DNA of 64,000 nucleotides from Flavobacteriaceae bacterium (GTDB lineage Bacteria; Bacteroidota; Bacteroidia; Flavobacteriales; Flavobacteriaceae): positions 124,001 through 188,000 of the forward strand of contig JAQWSC010000004.1 of NCBI GenBank assembly GCA_029243385.1, read 5' to 3'. A program made the position numbers and the translations under genes. How positions within the stretch are numbered: position 1 is the first letter of the stretch; each line of letters opens with the position of its first letter. The notes beneath the pieces were generated by a model, which ran no database searches, was not told where the DNA came from, and saw only the letters and a list, made by a program, of their open reading frames with translations. Positions 35,660 to 45,471 of the stretch are shown one piece after another.

Positions 35660-36913
35660 TTATAAGACCAGTTTACTAATCAAGGAGATTTTGTTTTCGT
35701 CTTCATACTCGAATTGAAAAACACCTTCTTTGGCGATCAAAATCAAATGGCTGTCTAAAGGAATCACATCATAGGCCTCCATTTGCGTATGGGTTGAAAG
35801 TAATTGCAAACTTTTAGCATTGGATTTGTTATAGATTTTGAGTCCTGCGGTTCCGTCACATATAAAAAGAAGGTCTCCCTTTACTCCTAATCCATATGGG
35901 TTTTCCAATGTATAATTGGCTATAGGCATTGGGTTTTCTATATCGCTGACATCTAAAATATCCAAGCGACTATTGAGAGAAGGACCATCTCCCCATGGAT
36001 TGTTGCATAAATTACCTCCTCTAAGAGTTACATAAGCTGTGTTTTCATCTACCACAACTGGGTCACACATAGTTGCATGAGTAAACTCTGAAATATATTC
36101 TGGGTTTTGAGGAACAGAAACATCGTAAATATAAACCCCATCCCTACTCCCAACAAACAAATGGTTTGCTCTTAAAAACAATGTTTCGGCCGCCCAGGTA
36201 ACGTATTTGTCTGAGACTTTAAGGGGGTTTAAGGGCTCCGATATATTAAATACTTTTAGATTGCTTGCATCCAATGCGTAGAGGTAATGGCTCACAATTT
36301 TAAATCGTGCCAAAGAACCTCCTTGACCGGTTGATTCACTGCCTGCACTGTCTGCAACTGCACCTACGAAAATCAAATCGTCTTCGTAGTCTTTCTTTTT
36401 TCGAATTTCTTTGGAACGCATCCACCCCACTACAATGCTGTTACTATCTATGGAATCCCATTGTATTTCTTGGGGCAAATCGCCTGGCTCAGGGTATTCA
36501 ACAGTGTACGGAAATACTTCTTGTTCGCGCTGAAGAAGATCGACATTTGTTAGATCGGACAGATCAAAAACTAACAAATCTTTATAGCTATCGGCATACA
36601 AATAATTTCCTCGCATTTCCATGTCGTGATTTCCAGGAATGGCAAGGAAGGATAATTTTATGGGAGAAGCTGGCTGACTGTTGTCAAAAATATGGATTCC
36701 TCTTTTTTCGTCTCCAACTAATAACAGATTGTCCTTTACATAGATTTTGCCTGTAACCTGAATCTCTTGTGGTTCTTGAATAGCAACAGATGCCCGTACC
36801 TCATCCATTGTCATAACAATGGGCGAAAACAATTCATACACTTCAAAATCATCTTTATTGTCGGTTGAACATGCTATTAGAAAAAGAAACACAAGAGAGA
36901 GAAAACGATTCAT
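35660..36913 (-). CDS. LVIVD-repeat lipoprotein
   Basis: The 417-residue protein starts with a lipoprotein signal (SLVFLFLIAC, lipidated Cys15) and contains a string of LVIVD-type blades: KDNLLLVGDEKRGIHIFDNS, YLYADSYKDLLVFDLSDLTN, YLYALDASNLKVFNISEPLNP, HLFVGSRDGVYIYDVSVPQNP, DLLFICDGTAGLKIYNKS. Each blade is about 42 residues, and together they likely form a beta-propeller on the cell surface or in the periplasm. This family is frequent in marine bacteria and its function is unknown. It is transcribed alone; TATTTTTG at 36937-36930 is a candidate -7 box. Confidence 0.85.
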   Translation of the reverse strand: MNRFLSLVFLFLIACSTDNKDDFEVYELFSPIVMTMDEVRASVAIQEPQEIQVTGKIYVKDNLLLVGDEKRGIHIFDNSQPASPIKLSFLAIPGNHDMEMRGNYLYADSYKDLLVFDLSDLTNVDLLQREQEVFPYTVEYPEPGDLPQEIQWDSIDSNSIVVGWMRSKEIRKKKDYEDDLIFVGAVADSAGSESTGQGGSLARFKIVSHYLYALDASNLKVFNISEPLNPLKVSDKYVTWAAETLFLRANHLFVGSRDGVYIYDVSVPQNPEYISEFTHATMCDPVVVDENTAYVTLRGGNLCNNPWGDGPSLNSRLDILDVSDIENPMPIANYTLENPYGLGVKGDLLFICDGTAGLKIYNKSNAKSLQLLSTHTQMEAYDVIPLDSHLILIAKEGVFQFEYEDENKISLISKLVL

Positions 36914-36929
36914 ACTTTATAATTTTAAT

Positions 36930-36937
36930 CAAAAATA
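36930..36937 (-). promoter_or_regulatory. -7 promoter element for the LVIVD gene (TATTTTTG)
   Basis: TATTTTTG on the minus strand (36937-36930) fits TAnnTTTG and lies 16 bases before the ATG at 36913. No TTG at the usual -33 spacing was found. Confidence 0.45.
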
Positions 36938-36991
36938 ACAATAATTGTACCATAAAAACTGACAATATGTCATAGTATGATTGAAAATGAG

Positions 36992-36999
36992 TATCTTTG
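36992..36999 (+). promoter_or_regulatory. -7 promoter element for the miaB operon (TATCTTTG)
   Basis: TATCTTTG fits TAnnTTTG and ends 28 bases before the miaB ATG. It likely drives miaB and the closely spaced genes after it. The -33 element is not obvious. Confidence 0.6.
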
Positions 37000-37027
37000 T
37001 AAAAAAACAAACTTCAATTATTGCTGA

Positions 37028-38470
37028 ATGGAAAAAATGATTGACGAACAGCTACAAGGCACAACCCTTGCTTTGGATTCTAAAAAAGACCATAAGCGGA
37101 AACTGTATATTGAAAGTTATGGATGCCAGATGAATTTTTCAGATAGTGAAATTGTCGCTTCAATTCTTGCTAAAGAAGGATTCAACACAACGCAACTTTT
37201 GGAAGAAGCCGATTTGGTGCTAGTCAATACTTGTTCTATCCGAGATAAAGCCGAACAAACCGTTCGAAAACGTTTGGAAAAATTCAATGCAGTCAAAAAA
37301 ATAAACCCTACTATGAAAGTGGGAGTGCTTGGCTGTATGGCGGAGCGATTGAAGAGTAAATTTTTAGAAGAAGAAAAGATTGTTGACATGGTTGTTGGTC
37401 CTGATGCCTACAAAGATTTGCCCAATCTTCTTCAAGAAATTGACGAAGGACGAAATGCTGTGAATGTAATTCTTTCCAAAGAAGAAACGTACGGAGATAT
37501 TGCTCCTGTTCGTCTTCAAAGCAATGGAGTAAGTGCTTTTGTGTCAATCACAAGAGGCTGTGACAATATGTGTACTTTTTGTGTAGTTCCCTTCACACGA
37601 GGTCGTGAACGAAGTCGCGATCCAAAAAGTATTTTGGAAGAAGTCAATCAGTTGTGGGATCAAGGGTATAAGGAAATTACGCTATTGGGTCAAAACGTGG
37701 ACAGTTATTTGTGGTATGGCGGAGGGCTTAAAAAAGACTTTGTTCAAGCGAGCGAACTCCAACAAAAAACAGCTGTGAATTTTTCCCAGTTACTAGACTT
37801 GGTTGCGCAAGCACAACCCGGTATGCGTATTCGATTTTCTACATCCAACCCACAAGACATGACCCACGATGTTTTGTATACCATGCAGAATCATGACAAT
37901 ATTTGTAACTATATTCACCTGCCTGTTCAGTCTGGAAGTGATTGTGTTTTAAAGAAAATGAACCGTCTTCACACACGTCAAGAATATATAGAATTGATCG
38001 ATGCGATTCGTCAAATTATACCGGATTGCGGTATCTCTCAAGATATGATTGCAGGTTTTCCTGAAGAAACTGAGGAAGACCACAAAGACACACTCAGCCT
38101 CATGGAATATGTAAAATATGATTTTGGATTCATGTTTGCCTATTCAGAACGCCCCGGAACTCTTGCTGCTCGGAAATTCGAGGATAATATTCCTGAATCC
38201 TTGAAAAAGAAACGTCTTCAAGAAATTGTAAATCTTCAACAAAAACACTCGCTGTATCGCACTCAAAAGATGGTAGGCAAAGAAGTTGAGGTATTGATAG
38301 AAAAGACATCCAAAAAATCAGAAGCTCACTGGAGTGGAAGAAATCAACAAAACACAGTCGTTGTATTTCCAAAAGAAAATTACAACGTAGGAGATTTTGT
38401 TAACGTAAAAATAAATGAATGCACCTCAGCTACTCTGATTGGAGAAGCTGTTGGTTTGGTTAAAAAATAA
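37028..38470 (+). CDS. miaB: tRNA-2-methylthio-N6-dimethylallyladenosine synthase (MiaB)
   Basis: MiaB is a radical-SAM methylthiotransferase that converts i6A37 to ms2i6A37 in tRNAs reading UNN codons. The N-terminal UPF0004 domain holds three cluster cysteines, Cys33, Cys69 and Cys103. The radical-SAM motif CDNMCTFC has Cys178, Cys182 and Cys185. The C-terminal TRAM domain, with [13 protein letters not shown], binds RNA. Length (480) is typical. It is five bases ahead of the sigma-54-type activator and heads a compact group with lptE and secG. The YGCQMN start motif favours MiaB over MtaB or RimO. Confidence 0.96.
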   Translation: MEKMIDEQLQGTTLALDSKKDHKRKLYIESYGCQMNFSDSEIVASILAKEGFNTTQLLEEADLVLVNTCSIRDKAEQTVRKRLEKFNAVKKINPTMKVGVLGCMAERLKSKFLEEEKIVDMVVGPDAYKDLPNLLQEIDEGRNAVNVILSKEETYGDIAPVRLQSNGVSAFVSITRGCDNMCTFCVVPFTRGRERSRDPKSILEEVNQLWDQGYKEITLLGQNVDSYLWYGGGLKKDFVQASELQQKTAVNFSQLLDLVAQAQPGMRIRFSTSNPQDMTHDVLYTMQNHDNICNYIHLPVQSGSDCVLKKMNRLHTRQEYIELIDAIRQIIPDCGISQDMIAGFPEETEEDHKDTLSLMEYVKYDFGFMFAYSERPGTLAARKFEDNIPESLKKKRLQEIVNLQQKHSLYRTQKMVGKEVEVLIEKTSKKSEAHWSGRNQQNTVVVFPKENYNVGDFVNVKINECTSATLIGEAVGLVKK

Positions 38471-38475
38471 GTAAA

Positions 38476-39747
38476 ATGGAGTCAGTGCAAACCATAAAAC
38501 AACGTTTTGGAATCATCGGTAATGATTCTTTTTTAAATCGAGCCATTGAAAAAGCAATGCGAGTTGCTCCTACCGATATTTCTGTACTCGCCATTGGAGA
38601 AAGTGGAGTAGGAAAAGAAAGTATTCCCAAAATCATTCATCAACTCTCACATAGAAAACATGCCAAATACATCGCTGTAAACTGTGGAGCCATTCCAGAG
38701 GGGACTATTGACTCAGAATTATTTGGTCATGAAAAAGGCGCTTTTACTGGAGCCACTTCAACCCGTAGCGGATATTTTGAAGTAGCTGATGGAGGAACAA
38801 TTTTTTTGGATGAAGTGGGAGAACTTCCGCTTACTACACAAGTTCGGCTCCTTCGTGTACTAGAAAATGGAGAATTTATCAAAGTAGGATCCTCCAGTGT
38901 TCAAAAAACAAACGTCAGAATCGTTGCCGCTACCAATCTAAATATGCAAGAGGCCATTCAAAAGGGAAAATTTCGAGAAGACTTATACTACCGATTAAGT
39001 ACCGTTGAAATTTTACTACCACCTCTTCGTGAACGCAAAGAAGATATTCACTTGTTGTTTCGAAAATTTGCCGCAGACTTTGCCCAAAAATATCGAATGC
39101 CTACCGTTCGATTGGATGAAAACGCACAAAGAATGCTTGAACAATACCGGTGGAGTGGAAATATTCGACAACTTCGAAATGTTGCGGAACAATTGTCCGT
39201 TCTTGAACAACAACGATCGATTGATGCGACTACCTTACGAGGGTATCTTCCAAATTTTAACGGAAATCTTCCTGCTATTGTTGGCGAGCAAAAAAAAGAC
39301 AGTGACTTTGCTTCGGAAAGAGAAATCCTTTACAAAGTGCTTTTTGACATGAAAAGCGATTTGAACGACCTTAAGAAATTGACATTGAAATTGATGGAAA
39401 ATGGCGATGTTGAGGGAGTGAAAGAACAAAACGAAAGCTTGATTCAAAAAATTTACGGTGAAAAAGAAGAGGATGAAAATATAGCAACCGAAGAAAGTCA
39501 AGAACTGCTAGAAATAAATCCCCCAACTGACATCATTCCGACTCAAGAAAATAAGCTTGTAGACAAATATCATTTTGCCGAAGAAATTCAAGAAGAAGAA
39601 ACCTTATCTTTACAAGACAAAGAATTGGAATTGATCATAAAGGCTTTGGAACGAAATCAAGGAAAAAGGAAAGCTGCAGCGTCTGAATTGGGCATTTCAG
39701 AGCGAACACTGTATCGAAAAATAAAACAACATAATCTTGAACTGTAA
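38476..39747 (+). CDS. Sigma-54-type transcriptional activator without receiver domain
   Basis: The 423-residue protein is an AAA+ bacterial enhancer-binding protein: Walker A GESGVGKE at residues 41-48, the sigma-54 contact loop GAFTGA at 88-93, Walker B in TIFLDEVGE, and the arginine-finger region RLSTVEILLPPLRER. The AAA+ module starts almost at residue 1, so no receiver, GAF or PAS sensor is present. A long acidic linker (about 265-390) leads to a Fis-type helix-turn-helix (KRKAAASELGISERTLYRKI) at the end. It needs RpoN, which is outside the window. Control must come by expression level or partner proteins. It lies in the miaB-lptE-secG-groE neighbourhood, upstream of a sigma-54-like site at groES. 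Confidence 0.93.
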   Translation: MESVQTIKQRFGIIGNDSFLNRAIEKAMRVAPTDISVLAIGESGVGKESIPKIIHQLSHRKHAKYIAVNCGAIPEGTIDSELFGHEKGAFTGATSTRSGYFEVADGGTIFLDEVGELPLTTQVRLLRVLENGEFIKVGSSSVQKTNVRIVAATNLNMQEAIQKGKFREDLYYRLSTVEILLPPLRERKEDIHLLFRKFAADFAQKYRMPTVRLDENAQRMLEQYRWSGNIRQLRNVAEQLSVLEQQRSIDATTLRGYLPNFNGNLPAIVGEQKKDSDFASEREILYKVLFDMKSDLNDLKKLTLKLMENGDVEGVKEQNESLIQKIYGEKEEDENIATEESQELLEINPPTDIIPTQENKLVDKYHFAEEIQEEETLSLQDKELELIIKALERNQGKRKAAASELGISERTLYRKIKQHNLEL

Positions 39748-39748
39748 T

Positions 39749-40267
39749 ATGAAAAAGTTTCGTCTCATTTTCGGCCTTCTGATAGGATTAACTGCTCAAG
39801 GTTGTGGTATATATTCGTTTACTGGAGCCTCTATTCCCGAAGGGACTGATACTTTTCAAGTTAATTATTTTCAAAATACTGCGGGAAATAACATCGGCTC
39901 TGTTTTTGAACCTGGCTTGGATAGAGACTTTACGCTTGCGCTTCAAAATCTTCTCATGAATCAAACAAACTTGCAATTAGTGAGCTCTAATGGCCATTTG
40001 ATTTATGAAGGAGAAATTACAGAATATAGGGTAAGCCCGATGACCGCTACTGCCAATCAAACAGCGGCACAAAATCGACTAACGATATCGGTTAATGTTC
40101 GTTATTTTAATACCAAAAATGATGATGATGATTTTGAAAAAAAATTCTCATTTTATTATGACTTCCCCGCAGCAACTCAAGTTAGCACCATTAAAAATGA
40201 AGCACATGAGGCTATTTTTGAAAGAATAACTCAAGATATTTTTAACGCATCTTTGGCAAAATGGTAA
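39749..40267 (+). CDS. lptE: LPS assembly lipoprotein LptE
   Basis: LptE plugs the LptD barrel and helps place lipopolysaccharide in the outer leaflet. The 172-residue protein starts at the ATG at 39749, one base after the activator's stop; a start 12 bases earlier is possible but lies inside that gene. The lipidated cysteine is Cys19 in LTAQGC. The mature domain has the LptE pattern GIYSFTGASIPEGTDTFQV, FTLALQNLLMNQTNLQLV, GEITEYRVSPM. It is the Bacteroidota-type LptE, weakly similar to the proteobacterial one. It overlaps by seven bases, or nearly touches, the next gene. Confidence 0.88.
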   Translation: MKKFRLIFGLLIGLTAQGCGIYSFTGASIPEGTDTFQVNYFQNTAGNNIGSVFEPGLDRDFTLALQNLLMNQTNLQLVSSNGHLIYEGEITEYRVSPMTATANQTAAQNRLTISVNVRYFNTKNDDDDFEKKFSFYYDFPAATQVSTIKNEAHEAIFERITQDIFNASLAKW

Positions 40268-40932
40268 CAATGAATCGATCGCAATTTACCAAGTTAACAT
40301 TAAATCCTGAAAGTGTATCGAAAGAGCAAACCCAATCGCTTGAATCAATTATTACAGAATTTCCATTTTTTCAGGCAGCTAAAGTATTGCAGCTAAAAGG
40401 CCTCAAAAATCAAAACAGTTTTCAATACAATCAAGCGTTAAAAAAGTGTGCAGCACATACTTCTGATAGAACAATTTTGTTTGATTTTATCACTCAAAAT
40501 CGCCCTCAAAAACCCGAAGAAAGCACAGCTGATTTTCAAGAAGGAACTCCTTTGGATTTTAATACAAACGAAGAGCATTCATTTTTAGAATGGCTTAGCA
40601 TAGCAACTCCAACGCCCATTCAGCGATCCAACGAAGAGCCCCAAAAAAAGATCATTTCCAATAGTGATTTAATTGATCAATTTATTGAGAATAACCCAAA
40701 AATAACTATCAAACCCGCCAAAGGTAAAAACGTTGATCTTGCAAAAAACCAAAAAATCGATCCTCAAGAGTTGATGACGGAAACATTGGCAAGAGTATAT
40801 TGGGAACAAAAAAAATATAAAAAAGCCATTCAAGCCTTCAAAATCTTGAGCTTGAAATATCCAGAAAAAAGTGGTTTCTTTGCAGACCAAATTAAAAAGC
40901 TTAAGAAAGCGCAAGCTTCAAAAAACAACTAA
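40261..40932 (+). CDS. TPR-like protein of unknown function between lptE and secG
   Basis: The 223-residue cytosolic protein has no signal peptide. The first part is helical (QTQSLESIITEFPFFQAAKV), the middle is a low-complexity Pro/Glu/Asn linker, and the end holds at least one tetratricopeptide-like helix pair (TLARVYWEQKKYKKAIQAFK, followed by LKYPEKSGFFADQIKKL). It could begin at the ATG at 40261, overlapping lptE by seven bases, or at 40270. The order lptE, this gene, secG recurs, as I recall, in Flavobacteriaceae genomes, hinting at an envelope- or secretion-related role. No function is known. Confidence 0.75.
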   Translation: MVTMNRSQFTKLTLNPESVSKEQTQSLESIITEFPFFQAAKVLQLKGLKNQNSFQYNQALKKCAAHTSDRTILFDFITQNRPQKPEESTADFQEGTPLDFNTNEEHSFLEWLSIATPTPIQRSNEEPQKKIISNSDLIDQFIENNPKITIKPAKGKNVDLAKNQKIDPQELMTETLARVYWEQKKYKKAIQAFKILSLKYPEKSGFFADQIKKLKKAQASKNN

Positions 40933-40933
40933 C

Positions 40934-41272
40934 ATGAGTACATTTTCAATTTTTCTAGCACTAATTATTGTAGTTTCTTTTCTACTAATCTTAGTTATTA
41001 TGGTTCAAAACCCAAAAGGGGGCGGACTATCTTCTTCATTTGGCGGAAGCACTCAACAACTTGGGGGCGTTCAAAAAACCACTGATTTTTTAGATAAAAG
41101 TACTTGGGTATTGGCTTCTTTGTTATTGGCATTGATTTTATTATCAAACATGACGATTTCCAACGGAAATTCTGCACCTGAATCGAGCTTGTTGGAAGGT
41201 GAAGTCATTGAAAATACCATTCCAGAAGAAGTGCCTGCTGAAATACCAGAGGTTCCTTCTACCGAAGAATAA
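40934..41272 (+). CDS. secG: Preprotein translocase subunit SecG
   Basis: The 112-residue SecG has two membrane helices (FSIFLALIIVVSFLLILVIMV and STWVLASLLLALILLSNM) joined by the conserved loop QNPKGGGLSSSFGGSTQQLGG. It assists SecYE during export. It begins at the ATG at 40934, one base after the previous stop; a longer frame exists but would overlap the TPR-like gene by 60 bases and adds a non-homologous segment. The acidic C-terminal tail (EVIENTIPEEVPAEIPEVPS) extends beyond proteobacterial SecG and is common in Bacteroidota. Confidence 0.93.
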   Translation: MSTFSIFLALIIVVSFLLILVIMVQNPKGGGLSSSFGGSTQQLGGVQKTTDFLDKSTWVLASLLLALILLSNMTISNGNSAPESSLLEGEVIENTIPEEVPAEIPEVPSTEE

Positions 41273-41301
41273 GCATTTACATACATTATCAAAAATGCCA
41301 A

Positions 41302-41330
41302 GATGTCAGTAAAATTTACTTTCTAACATC
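41302..41330. repeat. Imperfect inverted repeat upstream of groES
   Basis: GATGT (41302-41306) pairs with ACATC (41326-41330), and inside it AGTAAA-A-TTTACT forms a second symmetric unit. The arms are AT-rich and no T run follows, so it is a poor terminator. It is not a CIRCE element. It may be a regulatory site for the chaperonin operon. Confidence 0.35.
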
Positions 41331-41350
41331 AATCAGGCCCTAAATTTGAT

Positions 41351-41366
41351 TTGGCACGATTGATGA
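41351..41366 (+). promoter_or_regulatory. Possible sigma-54-like promoter of groESL
   Basis: TTGGCACG at 41351-41358 is a perfect -24 element, followed by ATTG and ATGA where the -12 box should read TTGC. The -24 half is good and the -12 half is weak. The site is 35 bases before the groES ATG, a suitable distance, and a sigma-54 activator gene lies 3 kb upstream. Confidence 0.35.
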
Positions 41367-41400
41367 CTAATCAATTTCGTTAATTTAAAATTTTATATTC

Positions 41401-41679
41401 ATGAGTACTGTTAATATCAAACCTCTTGCAGATCGTGTGGTACTATCCCCTGAAGCTGCAGAAACCAAGACTGCCTCTGGAATTATTATTCCAGATACTG
41501 CAAAAGAAAAACCACAAAAAGGAACTGTTGTTGCCGTAGGCCCAGGAACTAAGGAGAACCCTATTACACTCAAGGTAGGCGACTCAGTTCTTTACGGAAA
41601 ATATGCTGGAAACGAGTTAAAACTTGACGGTAACGATTACCTAATCATGCGAGAAAGTGATGTTCTCGCAATTGTATAA
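41401..41679 (+). CDS. groES: Co-chaperonin GroES
   Basis: The 92-residue GroES caps the GroEL folding chamber. The protein shows [27 protein letters not shown], whose second half is the mobile loop, the GTVVAVGPG segment, and the terminal [16 protein letters not shown]. It forms a heptamer in the cytosol. It is followed by groEL after 17 bases. The 128-base gap before it holds an inverted repeat and a sigma-54-like site, and no CIRCE element. Confidence 0.98.
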   Translation: MSTVNIKPLADRVVLSPEAAETKTASGIIIPDTAKEKPQKGTVVAVGPGTKENPITLKVGDSVLYGKYAGNELKLDGNDYLIMRESDVLAIV

Positions 41680-41684
41680 TTTAA

Positions 41685-43331
<1,647 letters not shown>

Positions 43332-43343
43332 TCATTTAAATTC

Positions 43344-43372
43344 AAAAGCTGCCCTAAAAGGCAGCTTTTTTT
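43344..43372 (+). terminator. Rho-independent terminator after groEL
   Basis: AAGCTGCC / GGCAGCTT with a CTAAAA loop forms a strong stem, followed by a run of seven T. The T run ends two bases before the ATG of the GAF-domain gene at 43375, so it also occupies that gene's ribosome-binding region. Confidence 0.92.
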
Positions 43373-43374
43373 AT

Positions 43375-43839
43375 ATGAAACGCTACGAACAACTAAGTAG
43401 TGAAATTGAACTGCTTGCCATCGATAAAAAAATATCGTTGGACAAAATGCTTACGACTGTTTGTGAACTGCTTCAAAGCAATATTGAACATTTCGATTGG
43501 GTGGGTTTTTATTTTCATGATACCCAACGCCCAGTACTGCATCTGAAAGCATTTGCTGGCGATCCCACCGAACATACAGAAATTCCGTTTGGAAAGGGAA
43601 TTTGCGGACAGGTAGCTCTTTCTAATAAACATTTTTTGGTAGAGGATGTTACTAAGCAAGACAACTACATTGCCTGTAGTTTAACCGTTAAATCGGAGTT
43701 AGTCGTTCCGCTTTTTGTTGACAACAAAAACATCGGGCAAATTGACATAGACTCTCACAAATTCAAAGCGTTTTCAAAAAAAGATGTTGCTTTTTTGGAG
43801 GAAATAAATCGCTATGTTTCCCAAAAAATAAAATCTTAA
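43375..43839 (+). CDS. GAF-domain protein, free methionine-(R)-sulfoxide reductase-like
   Basis: The 154-residue protein is a single GAF domain of the fRMsr family: DWVGFYF, PFGKGICGQVA, EDVTKQDNYIACS, SELVVPLFVDNKNIGQIDIDS. Cys77 and Cys101 correspond to the second and third cysteines (C94 and C118) of the E. coli enzyme. The position of the first cysteine (C84), which forms the disulfide during catalysis, is occupied by the PTEHTE segment. Catalysis may therefore use a different thiol or be lost. The start is immediately after the groEL terminator, so how it is expressed is unclear. Confidence 0.82.
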   Translation: MKRYEQLSSEIELLAIDKKISLDKMLTTVCELLQSNIEHFDWVGFYFHDTQRPVLHLKAFAGDPTEHTEIPFGKGICGQVALSNKHFLVEDVTKQDNYIACSLTVKSELVVPLFVDNKNIGQIDIDSHKFKAFSKKDVAFLEEINRYVSQKIKS

Positions 43840-43909
43840 AAAATACTCTCTTTTTCATCCTACTTTGCTCAAAAAATAATTACTTTTACAGTATAATCAA
43901 AAAGTAAGT

Positions 43910-45436
43910 ATGCAATCCAATATTCAAGCGCAATCAGCGCTTATTTCGGTTTTTAACAAAGACGGATTAGCCCCAATTGTTAAAAAACTTCACGCACTGA
44001 ATGTAACGTTATATTCAACGGGAGGAACTGAAACTTTCATCAAAGAACTAGGTATTCCTGTCGTAGCTGTAGAAGATATTACGTCCTATCCATCAATATT
44101 GGGAGGCCGTGTGAAAACACTTCATCCAAAAGTATTTGGAGGTATTTTAAATCGGCAATCCAATAAAAATGATCAGAAAGAATTAGCTCAATATGAAATT
44201 CCTCAAATTGATATTGTCATTGTGGATTTGTATCCGTTTGAAAAAACCGTTGCTTCCCTAGCATCGGAGCAAGATATTATAGAAAAAATTGACATTGGTG
44301 GTATTTCGTTAATTCGAGCTGCAGCGAAAAATTTTGCAGATGTATTATGCGTTTCATCGGTTGACGATTACCAAGCCTTTTTGTCGCTTTTGGAAGCAAA
44401 AAATGGAGAATCGAATCGAGAGGATCGAAAACATTTTGCAACAAAAGCATTTAATATTTCTTCGCATTACGACACGGCTATTTTCAATTATTTTAATGAG
44501 GATATTGTTGCGTATAAAGCCAGCGAAACACAAGGGAAAGAACTTCGCTACGGAGAAAATCCTCACCAAAAAGGTTTTTTCTTTGGGGCTTTTGACGATA
44601 TGTTTGAAAAATTACATGGAAAAGAATTGTCGTTCAACAACCTTTTGGATGTAGATGCGGCAGTTAATTTAATGAATGAATTTTTTGGAGAACGTCCTAC
44701 TTTTGCAATTCTCAAACACAATAATGCTTGTGGAGTTGCGACAAGAGATACGCTCCACCAAGCCTATGTTGATGCTTTGGCTGCAGACTCTGTTTCAGCA
44801 TTTGGAGGTATTTTAATAGCCAATCAAACTATTGATAAACAAACCGCAAGTGAAATTCATTCTTTGTTCTGTGAGGTTGTTATCGCTCCTGATTTTGACA
44901 CTGAGGCGCTTGAAATATTGAAAGGAAAGAAAAATAGGATTCTGCTCAAACAAAAAGAGATTGTACTTCCCAAAAAGCAAGTTCGATCATGCTTGAATGG
45001 ATTGTTGGTACAAGAAAAAGATTTGAAAACCGATCAATTGGATCACTTGACTTATGTCACCGATAAGAAACCAACAGATGCACAAATTCATGACTTATTG
45101 TTTGCCTCAAAATTGTGTAAACATACTAAGTCCAATACCATTATATTAGCAAAAAACGGTCAATTGTTGGCCTCAGGAACAGGGCAAACTTCTCGTGTTG
45201 ATGCCTTACGTCAAGCAATTGAAAAAGCGAAAACTTTTGGGTTTGACTTGGAGGGGGCTGCCATGGCCAGTGATGCGTTTTTCCCTTTTCCAGATTGCGT
45301 TGAAATTGCTGGTAATGCTGGTATTCAAACGGTTATACAACCTGGAGGATCTATCAAAGATCAACTCAGTATTGATTATTGCAACAATCATGATATTTCG
45401 ATGGTAATGACAGGAATACGCCATTTTAAACATTAA
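43910..45436 (+). CDS. purH: Bifunctional AICAR transformylase/IMP cyclohydrolase (PurH)
   Basis: PurH performs the last two steps of IMP synthesis: formylation of AICAR and ring closure. The 508-residue protein has an N-terminal MGS-like cyclohydrolase domain (ISVFNKDGLAPIVKKL, LYSTGGTETFI, GGRVKTLHPKVFGG) to about residue 190 and a C-terminal transformylase domain with LRYGENPHQKG, KHNNACGVA, SAFGGILIAN and AMASDAFFPFPD. The final MVMTGIRHFKH is typical. It begins the run before mreB, with a 35-base gap. The upstream gap shows TTACTTTTACA, a weak -7-like match. Confidence 0.97.
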   Translation: MQSNIQAQSALISVFNKDGLAPIVKKLHALNVTLYSTGGTETFIKELGIPVVAVEDITSYPSILGGRVKTLHPKVFGGILNRQSNKNDQKELAQYEIPQIDIVIVDLYPFEKTVASLASEQDIIEKIDIGGISLIRAAAKNFADVLCVSSVDDYQAFLSLLEAKNGESNREDRKHFATKAFNISSHYDTAIFNYFNEDIVAYKASETQGKELRYGENPHQKGFFFGAFDDMFEKLHGKELSFNNLLDVDAAVNLMNEFFGERPTFAILKHNNACGVATRDTLHQAYVDALAADSVSAFGGILIANQTIDKQTASEIHSLFCEVVIAPDFDTEALEILKGKKNRILLKQKEIVLPKKQVRSCLNGLLVQEKDLKTDQLDHLTYVTDKKPTDAQIHDLLFASKLCKHTKSNTIILAKNGQLLASGTGQTSRVDALRQAIEKAKTFGFDLEGAAMASDAFFPFPDCVEIAGNAGIQTVIQPGGSIKDQLSIDYCNNHDISMVMTGIRHFKH

Positions 45437-45471
45437 TTTATTACTTTTACACTTACTACAAATTTTACAGC

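Noticed and set aside
36307-36756. A 149-codon plus-strand frame opposite the LVIVD lipoprotein gene
   Set aside because: It is antisense to a repeat protein with clear blades; the product is unusually rich in Cys, Leu and His without any motif.
41302-41330. CIRCE/HrcA-type heat-shock operator before groES
   Set aside because: The inverted repeat does not contain the TTAGCACTC / GAGTGCTAA arms of CIRCE.
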